Shown: positions 29,483-38,145, counted from the stretch's first letter. The stretch is DNA of 55,477 nucleotides from Candidatus Lumbricidiphila eiseniae (GCA_002529645.1 NAEP01000053.1:1-55477); one strand, 5' to 3'. The notes: a model not told the origin generated them from the sequence alone. Translations and numbers: made by a program.

Positions 29483-30081
29483 TTCACGGTCGCCGTCGAT
29501 CGACATTATTGCGCGGCATAGCAAAAGGTTTGATTTTCCTGTCAGTGGGAACGACCGGGTGTTCTGCACAGCAGAATGTTCCCCCGGTCGAACCCTCATC
29601 GGAAATTTTCACCGAGTTGATCTCCGCGCCGAACATCGTTCCCTCTGTGACAATCGACGGCACTGTTATTGCACTCTCTCAACTCAACTGGATCACCGAT
29701 GATAAACCTGTCCACTTAAACTTTACAGATCTCACACTGGTACCTATAACACCTTTACCGGCATCAGGAACATCGCTCACCATTGTGATTTCATCCGATA
29801 TTCCCCCGGAGGTTCTAGATATTGGATTGTACTCAAAATTGGACGCGGGAGGTTTGCCAGACAGCAGTGACGGGGGAACAAATATCAATTGTCTTGACTC
29901 GGATCAGTGTGTGCTCACGTATTCACCTGGCTCTCTTCAGGTGCGCGTTTCTGTAGGCGCACACCATCGCATTGGCGTCGTTCGTTGCGGATACCTCAAA
30001 GCTATGGCCACCGTGGATAAACCGCTAGCACCAGAACTCGTGACAGCGGCATGGGTGTTCCGGCTTACAGATGTGGAATAG
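29476..30081 (+). CDS. Putative lipoprotein partner of Cys-containing protein
   Basis: The ATG lies seven bases inside the upstream gene. A basic N-terminus and hydrophobic segment end in VGTTGC, an imperfect lipobox, so the protein is probably lipid-anchored or at least exported. The mature part of about 170 residues appears beta-rich and has a cysteine pair (NCLDSDQC). No family is recognised. A shortened relative lies at 31091-31258. The strict coupling of small exported protein and lipoprotein recalls bacteriocin or toxin with immunity; this is an inference. Confidence 0.65.
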   Translation: MLVHGRRRSTLLRGIAKGLIFLSVGTTGCSAQQNVPPVEPSSEIFTELISAPNIVPSVTIDGTVIALSQLNWITDDKPVHLNFTDLTLVPITPLPASGTSLTIVISSDIPPEVLDIGLYSKLDAGGLPDSSDGGTNINCLDSDQCVLTYSPGSLQVRVSVGAHHRIGVVRCGYLKAMATVDKPLAPELVTAAWVFRLTDVE

Positions 30082-30175
30082 CCCCACCCTGTGGTGATGT
30101 TGCTGCCAGGACTCAAGCGACCGTGGTGGCGGATTGATGACCCGAAACCCCGGATCATGATCTCGTCCGGGACCT

Positions 30176-30262
30176 TTGGTTCACTCCACCCAAGGCCCCG
30201 CCGAAGTCCTCGGATTCGATCCGACCAATTTTTCTTTTGTCCACCCCACCCAAGACCCCGCC
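30176..30262. repeat. 27-bp direct-repeat pair, period 60
   Basis: Copies at 30176-30202 and 30236-30262 have four mismatches and enclose 33 bp (30203-30235), which can be read as EVLGFDPTNFS. The second copy overlaps the first copy of the next pair by nine bases. They lie in the 335-bp gap before the second small-protein gene. Confidence 0.75.
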
Positions 30263-30342
30263 ACCGGCATGCGGGCGCTTCGAGCTCGTCCGTGAGCATC
30301 TTGACGTAATTGTCGGCCCTGCCACCGACATGCGGGCGCTTC
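30254..30342. repeat. 28-bp direct-repeat pair with 33-bp spacer
   Basis: Copies at 30254-30281 and 30315-30342 (three mismatches) enclose a 33-bp spacer; period 61. The spacer on the minus strand reads DNYVKMLTDEL, which looks like a fragment of a real coding sequence. Confidence 0.88.
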
Positions 30343-30416
30343 ACCTTCACATGTATGGTAGTGTCAATGCGTGCGTGGCTACGGAGCCAGGCCTGTTGAG
30401 GGGGGAAACTCAAATT

Positions 30417-31097
30417 ATGAAACACCAGGTAAGATCAGCTGTTGTAGCGCTAGTTGCGGTTGCAATGGTCATCACGCTCGGGAATCCGGCAAATGCGGAA
30501 GACACACAGTCGTTAACGACAAGTGAGGTTAGGGCGGTAGCGTCCGAGCCCGCCGATCCCGAATCACTTTCTGAGGTACCGCTGACGTCCGACGAATCGC
30601 TAGACCCGTCGGCGACCGAATCGCCAGACCCGTCGACGCCCGAGTCACTGGACCCGTCGACGCCCGAGTCACTGGACCCATTGATAGCCGAGTCACTGGA
30701 CCCATTGATAGCCGAGTCGCTGGACTCGTCGATGACAAAGATGTCAAGGGGTGTGCCAATGGCTGCTAGCCCGGCCCACTGTAGTGGAATGACGACGTTT
30801 GCCAGCAGGGTCGGTTCCAGTTCCTTGGTCTACGGTCGCACGAAATGCTCACACAGTGTTGAAGCTGTCGGCGTAACTACCTATCTTTGGAACGCGCAGT
30901 GGTGGGGATGGAATTTGCTCCGTACCACTTCCTCCTCGAGAAGGTTTTCAGACTCCTCAGGAGATGCAGTTTCTCGTTATCCCTGCTCAACACGCGACAA
31001 AAATTGGTTTTTTGGATCATCCGACCATTATTCCGTTGAGAGAGGGAGAACCTACAGAGGTTCTAGCCGGAGTCCCGAACGATATTTTGGATGCTAA
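30417..31097 (+). CDS. Secreted Cys-containing protein with repeated acidic linker
   Basis: The 226-residue product has a clear signal peptide (VVALVAVAMVITLG, cleavage likely after ANA). A linker follows with repeats of ESLDPSTP/ESLDPLIA (about six units). The C-terminal domain is the same as in 29012-29482 (YGRTKCSHSVE, WNAQWWGWNLL, YPCSTRD, FGC). Four cysteines would suit two disulfides, in line with the VKOR system in this genome. It may be a secreted toxin or bacteriocin-like protein; I have no direct evidence. Its own lipoprotein partner downstream is decayed. Confidence 0.7.
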   Translation: MKHQVRSAVVALVAVAMVITLGNPANAEDTQSLTTSEVRAVASEPADPESLSEVPLTSDESLDPSATESPDPSTPESLDPSTPESLDPLIAESLDPLIAESLDSSMTKMSRGVPMAASPAHCSGMTTFASRVGSSSLVYGRTKCSHSVEAVGVTTYLWNAQWWGWNLLRTTSSSRRFSDSSGDAVSRYPCSTRDKNWFFGSSDHYSVERGRTYRGSSRSPERYFGC

Positions 31098-31258
31098 CTG
31101 ACAGTTACTGTCGAACGAAGTTGTTACTCCCAATAGCAGCAGGTTTGGTTTCTGCTGTGTCCACCATAGATTCGCCGCTGCCACCGACGCTCGTGGCAGC
31201 GGCGTGGGTGTTCCCGGCTTGCAGGGGCAAGTTATCCGGGGATTCCAGCTGGCGTTGA
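31091..31258 (+). pseudogene. Decayed lipoprotein remnant
   Basis: This short frame starts with the same overlap as in the first module. It keeps the first 25 or so residues of the lipoprotein (MLTDSYCRTKLLLPIAAGL), and then jumps to the very end (LVAAAWVF, compare LVTAAWVF at the end of 29476-30081). About 450 bp between them are deleted. The end has also been disturbed by the 61-bp insertion at 31206-31292. Confidence 0.8.
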
Positions 31259-31292
31259 GGGCCGCCGGGTGTTCCCGGCTTGCAGGGGCAAG
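31206..31292. repeat. 26-bp direct-repeat pair, period 61
   Basis: Exact 26-bp copies at 31206-31231 and 31267-31292 enclose 35 bp. The repeat matches the 3' end of the intact lipoprotein gene in the first module (about 30051-30072), where it is present once. The repeat is therefore local gene sequence that was duplicated. Confidence 0.92.
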
Positions 31293-31490
31293 ATGGCGAC
31301 CGGCTGACCACCCAAGACCGCAAACCATGATCTTTTCGCCAACGGCGTCCTACCGCAAGGTTGTCACCGACAACAGGGTTGGTGATCTGGGTGCCAATGT
31401 CGGCGGTGCCCGTTAGGCTGCTAACGGCGCATCCGCCACTCACTCAGGCACCTCAGCACAGACACGGTGCCGCCAATATTGCGGAGACTC

Positions 31491-34139
31491 ATGACCAAAA
31501 ACGAAGCTGGCATCGCACCCGGTGACACTACTGCAGAGCATTCTGGGCCCGATGCCCCGCGCATCCCCGAGAAACCCGCACTCGAGGGGCTAGAACCACG
31601 CTGGGCCCAGCAGTGGGAACAAGATCGCACGTACCGGTTTCGACGCGACGAAGCATCCCGCGACACCGTAGTCTCGATTGACACTCCCCCGCCAACGGCC
31701 TCTGGTTCCCTACACATTGGGCACGTTTTTTCGTACACCCACACCGACATAGTCGCCCGTTTCCAGCGGATGCGCGGCAAACACGTGTTCTACCCGATGG
31801 GGTGGGACGATAACGGACTGCCCACCGAACGGCGAGTGCAAAACTACTACGGTGTCCGCTGCGACCCGTCACTCCCCTACGTCGCCGACTTTGTGCCGCC
31901 AACCGTGGGTGGCGTGAACGGTGCTGTCCGGGCAGCTGACCAACTCCCCATCAGCCGCCGCAACTTTATCGAACTGTGTGAAAAACTCACAGTCGAAGAT
32001 GAACTGCAGTTTGAAACGCTCTGGCGCACCCTCGGCCTCTCTGTCGACTGGACTCAGACCTATCGCACGATCGCTCCCGACGCAATCTTCACCAGCCAGC
32101 TTGCATTCGTGCGCAATGTTGAGCGCGGTGAGGCGTACCAGGCTCTCGCACCAACACTGTGGGATATCACCTTCCGCACCGCCGTTGCACAGGCCGAACT
32201 CGAAGACCGCGAGCAACCCGGCCACTACCACCGTGTCGCATTCGATCGCCCCGACGGCAGCACCATCGAGATTGAAACAAGCCGCCCCGAACTCCTAGCT
32301 GCGTGCGTCGCACTCGTGGCCCACCCCGACGATGAGCGCTACCAATCACTCTTTGGCACCACTGTCACGACCCCGGTATTCGGGGTCGAAGTACCCGTTG
32401 TTGCCCACCACCTCGCCCAAAAAGACAAGGGCACCGGCATCGCCATGATTTGCACCTTCGGTGATGTCACCGATGTCGTGTGGTGGCGCGAACTTCAGTT
32501 AGCCACCCGCGCGATCATCGGCTTTGACGGACGCATCCTCTCAGAGATTCCGGAGGCGATCACGAGCGACTCTGGTCGCGCCGCGTTCGCCGAACTCGCG
32601 GGTAAAACGACCTTTTCGGCAAAACAAACCGTTGTCGCGCAACTCCGCGCGAGCGGTGCACTGCTCGCCGAGCCACAAGCCATCACCCATCCGGTGAAGT
32701 TCTTCGAAAAGGGCGACAAGCCGCTCGAGATTGTCTCAACTCGACAGTGGTACATCAGCAACGGTGCACGCGACGAACGGGTGCGCGAGCGGCTGCGAGA
32801 ACACGGGCGCACGATGGCCTGGCATCCCGATTTCATGCGCGTGCGCTACGAGAACTGGGTGGGTGGACTCTCCGGTGACTGGCTCGTCTCACGACAGCGA
32901 TTCTTCGGTGTTCCGATCCCGGTCTGGTATCCACTAGATGGCGCAGGCACCCCTGTCTTCGATAAACCAATCATCGCAAACCGAGACATTCTGCCGGTTG
33001 ACCCTTCCTCACAGCCAGCACCCGGGTACACCGAAGAACAGCGCGGCACCCCCGGTGGTTTCATCGGCGAACACGATGTCATGGACACCTGGGCGACCTC
33101 CTCGCTGACCCCACAATTGGCGGGCGGATGGGAGCGCGACCGGGAACTCTGGGATCTCGTATTCCCGTACACCCTGCGCCCGCAGGGTCAGGACATCATT
33201 CGTACCTGGCTCTTCTCCTCCACCCTCCGATCGGAGCTCGAACACGGGGTCGCACCCTGGTCGAACACCGCAATCAGTGGCTTTATCGTTGACCCCGATC
33301 GTAAAAAAATGTCGAAATCACGGGGCAATGTCGTAACCCCGGCGGGACTACTTGAAACGCACGGCTCAGACGCCGTCAGGTACTGGGCGGCATCCTCTCG
33401 GCTGGGCACAGACGCGGCGTTTGATCCACAAAACCCAACACAGGTAAAAATCGGCCGACGACTCGCGATCAAGGTGCTCAACGCCGCGAAGTTTATCCTC
33501 GGGATCGAAGGAACAGACGCAAGCGCAGACGCCCCCGTCACCGCAGCACTGGATCAATCGATGCTCGCCGAACTCGCCGTGGTTGTCGAACAGGCGACCC
33601 GCTCACTCGAAAACTATGATCACGCCCGCGCCCTCGAAATTTCCGAGACATTCTTTTGGACATTCTGCGACGACTACCTCGAACTCGTAAAAGAACGTGC
33701 CTACAGCGAACCCAGCCCCGAACGCACCTCAGCGATTGTCGCTCTCCAGACCGCACTCAGCGTGCTGCTCCGACTCTTCGCCCCAGTGATCCCGTTCGCA
33801 ACCGAGGAGGCATGGAGTTGGAACCACGAAACATCCGTGCACACAGCACCGTGGCCTGACCCGGTCGATCTGCGCACCCACGCTGCCAGTGCAACAGGCA
33901 ACCTGCTCGCCCTCGCCAGCCAGGCACTCACCGGAATCCGTCGCGCCAAGACCGACGCGAAGCTCTCGCAGCGAGTCCCTATCACCAGCGCCGTCATCGC
34001 CGCACCGGCCGAGGCACTCGCCCTGCTCCAAACCGCCGCCGCCGACCTCAGCGCAGTCGGGCGCATCAGCCACCTGCAGTTTGTTGAGGGTGACAGCATC
34101 GAGGTCCGCGATGTTGCCATCAACCCGAACGCCTCGTGA
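31491..34139 (+). CDS. valS: Valyl-tRNA synthetase
   Basis: ValS charges tRNA-Val. The ATG at 31491 has GGAG just upstream and gives 882 residues. It has the HIGH motif SLHIGHVFSYTHTD, a CP1 editing domain, and the KMSKS motif DRKKMSKSRGN. The catalytic region (GWDDNGLPTERRVQNYYGVRCDPS) belongs to the ValS form shared with archaea, which many Microbacteriaceae use. No T-box is visible in its leader. Confidence 0.96.
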   Translation: MTKNEAGIAPGDTTAEHSGPDAPRIPEKPALEGLEPRWAQQWEQDRTYRFRRDEASRDTVVSIDTPPPTASGSLHIGHVFSYTHTDIVARFQRMRGKHVFYPMGWDDNGLPTERRVQNYYGVRCDPSLPYVADFVPPTVGGVNGAVRAADQLPISRRNFIELCEKLTVEDELQFETLWRTLGLSVDWTQTYRTIAPDAIFTSQLAFVRNVERGEAYQALAPTLWDITFRTAVAQAELEDREQPGHYHRVAFDRPDGSTIEIETSRPELLAACVALVAHPDDERYQSLFGTTVTTPVFGVEVPVVAHHLAQKDKGTGIAMICTFGDVTDVVWWRELQLATRAIIGFDGRILSEIPEAITSDSGRAAFAELAGKTTFSAKQTVVAQLRASGALLAEPQAITHPVKFFEKGDKPLEIVSTRQWYISNGARDERVRERLREHGRTMAWHPDFMRVRYENWVGGLSGDWLVSRQRFFGVPIPVWYPLDGAGTPVFDKPIIANRDILPVDPSSQPAPGYTEEQRGTPGGFIGEHDVMDTWATSSLTPQLAGGWERDRELWDLVFPYTLRPQGQDIIRTWLFSSTLRSELEHGVAPWSNTAISGFIVDPDRKKMSKSRGNVVTPAGLLETHGSDAVRYWAASSRLGTDAAFDPQNPTQVKIGRRLAIKVLNAAKFILGIEGTDASADAPVTAALDQSMLAELAVVVEQATRSLENYDHARALEISETFFWTFCDDYLELVKERAYSEPSPERTSAIVALQTALSVLLRLFAPVIPFATEEAWSWNHETSVHTAPWPDPVDLRTHAASATGNLLALASQALTGIRRAKTDAKLSQRVPITSAVIAAPAEALALLQTAAADLSAVGRISHLQFVEGDSIEVRDVAINPNAS

Positions 34140-34197
34140 ACCACAGAGATGCCCCACGTGAACCACAAGGATGCCTCATGAACAGGGATGCCACATG
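34140..34197. repeat. Short tandem repeats after valS
   Basis: Three degenerate units of about 17-22 bp, each with a GATGCC core followed by a CAC, CAT or ACAT, fill the gap between valS and the next gene. The last unit contains the start region of that gene. Confidence 0.6.
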
Positions 34198-34413
34198 AGA
34201 CTCGGCACTCGCTGGCCCTTCGGTACGCCAGCACCACATTCGGTTCCACCCGCATTCCGACTGCTCATCGCCGCGACCGAAGCAGGGCACGCCGATGGCA
34301 CCGGACAGTTGTGGACACTGACATGGCTGGAAGGACATCCCGTGGCAGAACTCGACGACGGAACCCTCGTCAGCACCCGCGTGGCACCCCCCGACCGCGA
34401 TGACACGTGGTGA
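34195..34413 (+). CDS. Small conserved hypothetical protein
   Basis: The 72-residue product (MRLGTRWPFG...LWTLTWLEGHPVAELDDGT) is of a type often found just after valS in Microbacteriaceae. No domain or motif with known function is seen. The start is chosen at 34195 because the next upstream ATG (34171) lies in the short repeats. Confidence 0.7.
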   Translation: MRLGTRWPFGTPAPHSVPPAFRLLIAATEAGHADGTGQLWTLTWLEGHPVAELDDGTLVSTRVAPPDRDDTW

Positions 34414-34479
34414 CGACGGCACCGCACGATCAACAGCAGCGGTATGCAGAGAACACAGTCGGCTCGAACCCGACGAACG

Positions 34480-34507
34480 TAGTATGCAAGTGCTATATAG
34501 TTCTGCT
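34480..34507 (+). promoter_or_regulatory. Candidate promoter for leaderless tsr-like transcript
   Basis: A TATATA hexamer at 34494-34499 lies eight bases before the ATG at 34508. No ribosome binding site is present. A start of transcription six to nine bases after the hexamer would put the ATG at or near the 5' end. Leaderless mRNAs are common in actinobacteria. Confidence 0.45.
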
Positions 34508-35359
34508 ATGTCTGGGCAACCACACCATGAGGATCTGCCTCCTGTTAGCACGGTCGGCGACGACCTCGTGGGAGCCGACACCCTGATCAGTAGTCGGCAC
34601 CCCGCGATCCGCCGAGTCGCTGACGTCCTCCGCAACGCTGGGGATGAGCGCCAGCGACTCATCATCGTTGACGACTCAGAGAATATTCTCGCAGCCATCC
34701 AGAACAAGCTTCGGATAGACAGCCTCTACCTGACACCCGATCACGCTCTCCCACACGAACTCAGACGGAGTCTGCCTACAGACGTCCCGATACACACAGT
34801 TTCACCTGATGTCGCAAAGACAGTCTTCAAAACTGAGAAACGACCCCGACTCTTCGCGCTCGCCCATCGACCTAGCCCCAAGAAACTGCATGAGCTGAGC
34901 AACACTCAGGGTGACATCGTTGTTCTGGATGGTGTTCGCCTTGCCGGCAACGTCGGGGCTATCGTCCGGACTGCCCGAGCATTCGACGCAGCCGGGGTTG
35001 TACTCGTCGATAGCGGCATCGTGAATAGCATGGACCGACGTCTGGTTCGCGCAAGCCGAGGAGCAGTGTTCACCCTCCCCATCGTCCTTGCCAAAGCCGA
35101 AGAACTGATCGGATTCCTCCAGGACACGGGACTTCTCATGATCAGTATGAGTGCCCACGCGGGTTTAGCGTTGAGCGAGCTTAGAACCCTGCAGCAGCGG
35201 GTAGCCATCCTGCTCGGAAGCGAGAAACGAGGATCCTCCCTCTACCTCGAAGACCACGTGACGGAACGCTACCGTGTTCGGACCAACCCCCAGATCGAGT
35301 CGCTCAACGTCTCGGTCGCTGCCGCCCTTGCCCTCTACGAACGCCAGAAACGAGAATAG
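34508..35359 (+). CDS. tsr: Thiostrepton-resistance-type 23S rRNA methyltransferase
   Basis: This 283-residue protein belongs to the SpoU/TrmH (SPOUT) 2'-O-methyltransferases and closely follows the plan of the Streptomyces Tsr/Nsr resistance proteins. The core segments match well: GDIVVLDGVRLAGNVGAIVR, GVVLVDSGIVNSMDRRLVRA, RGAVFTLPIVL, LLGSEKRG and IESLNVSVAAALALYER. The N-terminal RNA-binding domain is also present. Tsr methylates A1067 of 23S rRNA and blocks thiopeptides such as thiostrepton and nosiheptide. The start at 34508 is favoured by the promoter just upstream. It appears as a single gene inserted between valS and the suf genes, so it was probably acquired. Confidence 0.88.
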   Translation: MSGQPHHEDLPPVSTVGDDLVGADTLISSRHPAIRRVADVLRNAGDERQRLIIVDDSENILAAIQNKLRIDSLYLTPDHALPHELRRSLPTDVPIHTVSPDVAKTVFKTEKRPRLFALAHRPSPKKLHELSNTQGDIVVLDGVRLAGNVGAIVRTARAFDAAGVVLVDSGIVNSMDRRLVRASRGAVFTLPIVLAKAEELIGFLQDTGLLMISMSAHAGLALSELRTLQQRVAILLGSEKRGSSLYLEDHVTERYRVRTNPQIESLNVSVAAALALYERQKRE

Positions 35360-35398
35360 AAAATCAGGAAAGAACCGGTTGTCAACAGCCAAGTACCG

Positions 35399-35731
35399 CT
35401 AGATGGCGAAGCCGAGTGCCCGCATCATGTCTCGCCCATCATCGGTAATGCGCTCTTGCCCCCACGGAGGCATCCACACCCAGTTGATCCGAAACGCGTC
35501 AACAACACTGTCTAACGCTTCCGCGGTCTGTTCCTCAATAACGTCGGTGAGGGGGCATCCCGCGCTCGTGAGTGTCATGTGAATGACAAGCGCATCGGCC
35601 TCATCATCCCAGCCAAGGTCATAGATGAGCCCCAGGTCAACGATATTGATCCCCAGCTCTGGATCCATGACCTCTTTCAGCGCTTCGAGCACCTCGTCGT
35701 AACGGTGCGGCTCAAGCGATACAACAGCCAT
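35399..35731 (-). CDS. sufT: SufT-like iron-sulfur maturation protein
   Basis: The protein has about 110 residues and is a DUF59/MIP18 domain (EVMDPELGINIVDLGLIY, HMTLTSAGCPLTDVI with a conserved cysteine). Such proteins help mature Fe-S proteins and are usual at the end of actinobacterial suf operons. The start is the ATG at 35731 with AGG six bases upstream; a GTG at 35740 directly after the sufC stop is possible. Confidence 0.9.
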   Translation of the reverse strand: MAVVSLEPHRYDEVLEALKEVMDPELGINIVDLGLIYDLGWDDEADALVIHMTLTSAGCPLTDVIEEQTAEALDSVVDAFRINWVWMPPWGQERITDDGRDMMRALGFAI

Positions 35732-35740
35732 CACGATCAC

Positions 35741-36544
35741 CTACTTCGACGGTGCGGGCGCACCCGCGCTCACACCGCCCGCAACGGATGCCTCGGTCGG
35801 CAGATACCGGTCGTAACCCTCGTTCTCCAGCCGCTCTGCCAGTTCCGAACCACCCTGCTCAGCCACCTTGCCCGCCACAAAGACGTGCACGAAGTCGGGC
35901 TTAATGTAACGCAAAATACGGGTGTAGTGCGTAATAAGCAAAATGCCCAGACCGGTGTTCGCCTTCGCCCGGTTCACTCCCTCAGACACAATCTTCAGCG
36001 CATCCACATCGAGCCCAGAATCGGTCTCGTCAAGCACCGCAAACCTCGGCCCAAGCAGTTCGAGCTGCAGAATCTCGTTGCGTTTCTTCTCGCCGCCAGA
36101 AAACCCCTCGTTGATGTTACGTTCAGCAAACGCGGCGTCCATTCGAAGACGCGCCATCGACTCACGCACATCCTTGATCCACGTCCGTACCGACGGCGCT
36201 TCCCCCGAAATTGCGGTCTTTGCGGTGCGAAGAAAGTTGGTTACCGTAACCCCCGGGATTTCCACCGGGTACTGCATCGCAAGAAAAAGCCCCGCGCGGG
36301 CGCGTTCATCCACCGACATCGCGAGCACGCTCTCACCATCGAGCAGGATCTCCCCGCTCACGACCGTGTATTTCGGGTGGCCCGCAATCGTATAGGCAAG
36401 CGTTGACTTACCGGAGCCGTTGGGTCCCATAATCGCATGGATCTCGCCCTCCGCAATAGCGAGGTCAACGCCGCGGAGAATCTCCCGCTCCCCCTGTTCG
36501 GTCGCGACATTCACATGCAGGTTCTTAATCTCAAGCACAGACAT
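35741..36544 (-). CDS. sufC: Fe-S assembly ATPase SufC
   Basis: The 267-residue ABC-type ATPase has Walker A GPNGSGKST, the signature NEGFSGGEKKR, Walker B FAVLDETDSGLD and a switch histidine in LLITHYTR. It powers the SufB-SufD scaffold. The C-terminal extension ends in PAPSK. It follows the Rieske-type gene by 53 bases. Confidence 0.97.
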   Translation of the reverse strand: MSVLEIKNLHVNVATEQGEREILRGVDLAIAEGEIHAIMGPNGSGKSTLAYTIAGHPKYTVVSGEILLDGESVLAMSVDERARAGLFLAMQYPVEIPGVTVTNFLRTAKTAISGEAPSVRTWIKDVRESMARLRMDAAFAERNINEGFSGGEKKRNEILQLELLGPRFAVLDETDSGLDVDALKIVSEGVNRAKANTGLGILLITHYTRILRYIKPDFVHVFVAGKVAEQGGSELAERLENEGYDRYLPTEASVAGGVSAGAPAPSK

Positions 36545-36597
36545 TGGTAACTCTCGTTTCTCGGTACATCAGGTCTTCGTAACGTCAGAAAAATTCT

Positions 36598-36924
36598 TTA
36601 GCACTTCGTGCCAGAGGCGGGGTCAACATACACGACACCCTCCTCAATCGACACCTCGTACACCGGCACGGGCTCGTAGGCCGGCAGAGTGAGCGGCTTG
36701 CCAGTGGTCAGCGAAAACTTCGAGCCGTGTGCCCAACACTCGAGTGTGTCATCCTCAACAAACCCCTCGGAAAGCGAAATATCACCGTGGGTGCAGGTAT
36801 CACCGAGCGCGAACACCTCACCCGCGGCATCCTTGACGACGGCAATGGGAACACCGTCTACAACAAACTTCGATGCCGCATTCTCCTGCAGTTCCGCCAC
36901 CATACACACGCGTTGCGCGACCAC
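36598..36924 (-). CDS. Rieske-type ferredoxin of suf operon
   Basis: The GTG at 36924 has GGAG five bases upstream and gives 108 residues. It carries the [2Fe-2S] Rieske ligands CTHGD and CWAHGSKF. Proteins annotated as non-heme iron oxygenase ferredoxin subunits are standard between sufD and sufC in actinobacteria and probably pass electrons to the SUF system; the exact role is not known. Longer readings run into the sufD antisense and are not real. Confidence 0.92.
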   Translation of the reverse strand: MVAQRVCMVAELQENAASKFVVDGVPIAVVKDAAGEVFALGDTCTHGDISLSEGFVEDDTLECWAHGSKFSLTTGKPLTLPAYEPVPVYEVSIEEGVVYVDPASGTKC

Positions 36925-36925
36925 C

Positions 36926-38143
36926 TCAGCTCCTTCGTAGTTCCATGTCCAGTGCCGCCGTGAGCCGTTGCTCCAACCCGGGCGACCCGATCTTCTGCAC
37001 AATTTCGGTGAGAAACCCGCGGACCACGAGCCGTCGCGCCTCTTCCTCGGTAATACCCCGCGCCATGAGATAAAACAACTGCTCATCATCAAAACGCCCG
37101 GTCGCACTCGCGTGCCCTGCACCCGCGATATCACCCGTCTCAATTTCAAGATTCGGAATGGAGTCAGCACGAGTGCCGTCAGAAAGAACAAGGTTGCGGT
37201 TCTGCTCATAGCTATCGGTGCCGGTGGCGGTATTACCGATGAGCACATCGCCGATCCAGACACTGCGCGCACCCTCGCCCTGCAGAGCCCCTTTGTAGGT
37301 GACGCGGCTCTTCGTGTGTGGGGCATCGTGATGCACAAATACCTGCTGCTCGAGATGCTGTCCGGCATCCGCGAAATAGAGTCCCAGCGCTTCAATATCA
37401 GCGCCGGGCTCCGCGAGGTGGCCGGTGGGGTTCACCCGCACAATCTGCCCACCGAGCGAGACGACTATGTGCTTGAGCCGAGCATCCCGGCCAAGTCGTG
37501 CAAAGTGGCTTGCAAGATGCACGGCCTCCGGCGCCCACTCTTGCAGCGACACGACGGTGAGGGATGCTCCGGCACCGACGAGAATCTCCACGTTTTCACT
37601 GAGCCGCGCATCACCCTGACCAGCGAGCACGATGAGCCCTCGCGAGTGCGGGGCGGCTTCGATGACGGTGTGTGCGGCGCGTGGCGCAGTGCCAAGCTCG
37701 CTACGGGTGATGGTCACGGTCTTCTCGTTCTCACCCCCCACATGGACGCAGAGAGCCTCGGTCACTGCGGTCCAGGCGTTCGCAGCGGCACGATCTTCCG
37801 GAGTGCCAGCGGTACCGATCCGAGGGTCGGTACGAGGTATCCAGGAGAGTGTCACGCCCGCGGCATCGGTCGCGGTGAACGGGAGCCGAGAGCCGTCTAG
37901 ATCACCGTCGGTAAGATCGGTGAAACGCGCAGTCGGTGAGAATTTCCACGCAACCTCACGACCGGTAACCGGCGGGAAGTCGGCAGCGTGCACAGACCGA
38001 AACCGCTCTGAGCGAGTCTGCACCGGAATCGCCGGGCGTGCCCGTGCCCCGTCGGAGTGGGCCGTCATACCGTGCTGTGCCGTAGTTGGCACCGCACCAG
38101 AAACAGCAACCGCGGCGGGAGCGGCGTGTGTTGCAGCGGTCAT
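36926..38143 (-). CDS. sufD: Fe-S assembly protein SufD
   Basis: The 405-residue protein has the right-handed beta-helix core of SufB/SufD and a C-terminal helical domain ([27 protein letters not shown]). It forms the scaffold with SufB and SufC. The first 60 residues are alanine-rich and less conserved. It follows sufB by two bases and precedes the Rieske gene by one base. Confidence 0.96.
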   Translation of the reverse strand: MTAATHAAPAAVAVSGAVPTTAQHGMTAHSDGARARPAIPVQTRSERFRSVHAADFPPVTGREVAWKFSPTARFTDLTDGDLDGSRLPFTATDAAGVTLSWIPRTDPRIGTAGTPEDRAAANAWTAVTEALCVHVGGENEKTVTITRSELGTAPRAAHTVIEAAPHSRGLIVLAGQGDARLSENVEILVGAGASLTVVSLQEWAPEAVHLASHFARLGRDARLKHIVVSLGGQIVRVNPTGHLAEPGADIEALGLYFADAGQHLEQQVFVHHDAPHTKSRVTYKGALQGEGARSVWIGDVLIGNTATGTDSYEQNRNLVLSDGTRADSIPNLEIETGDIAGAGHASATGRFDDEQLFYLMARGITEEEARRLVVRGFLTEIVQKIGSPGLEQRLTAALDMELRRS

Positions 38144-38145
38144 CC

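Noticed and set aside
36925-37395. Extended N-terminus for the Rieske protein
   Set aside because: It lies within sufD in another frame; the GTG at 36924 has a good ribosome binding site and gives the normal length.
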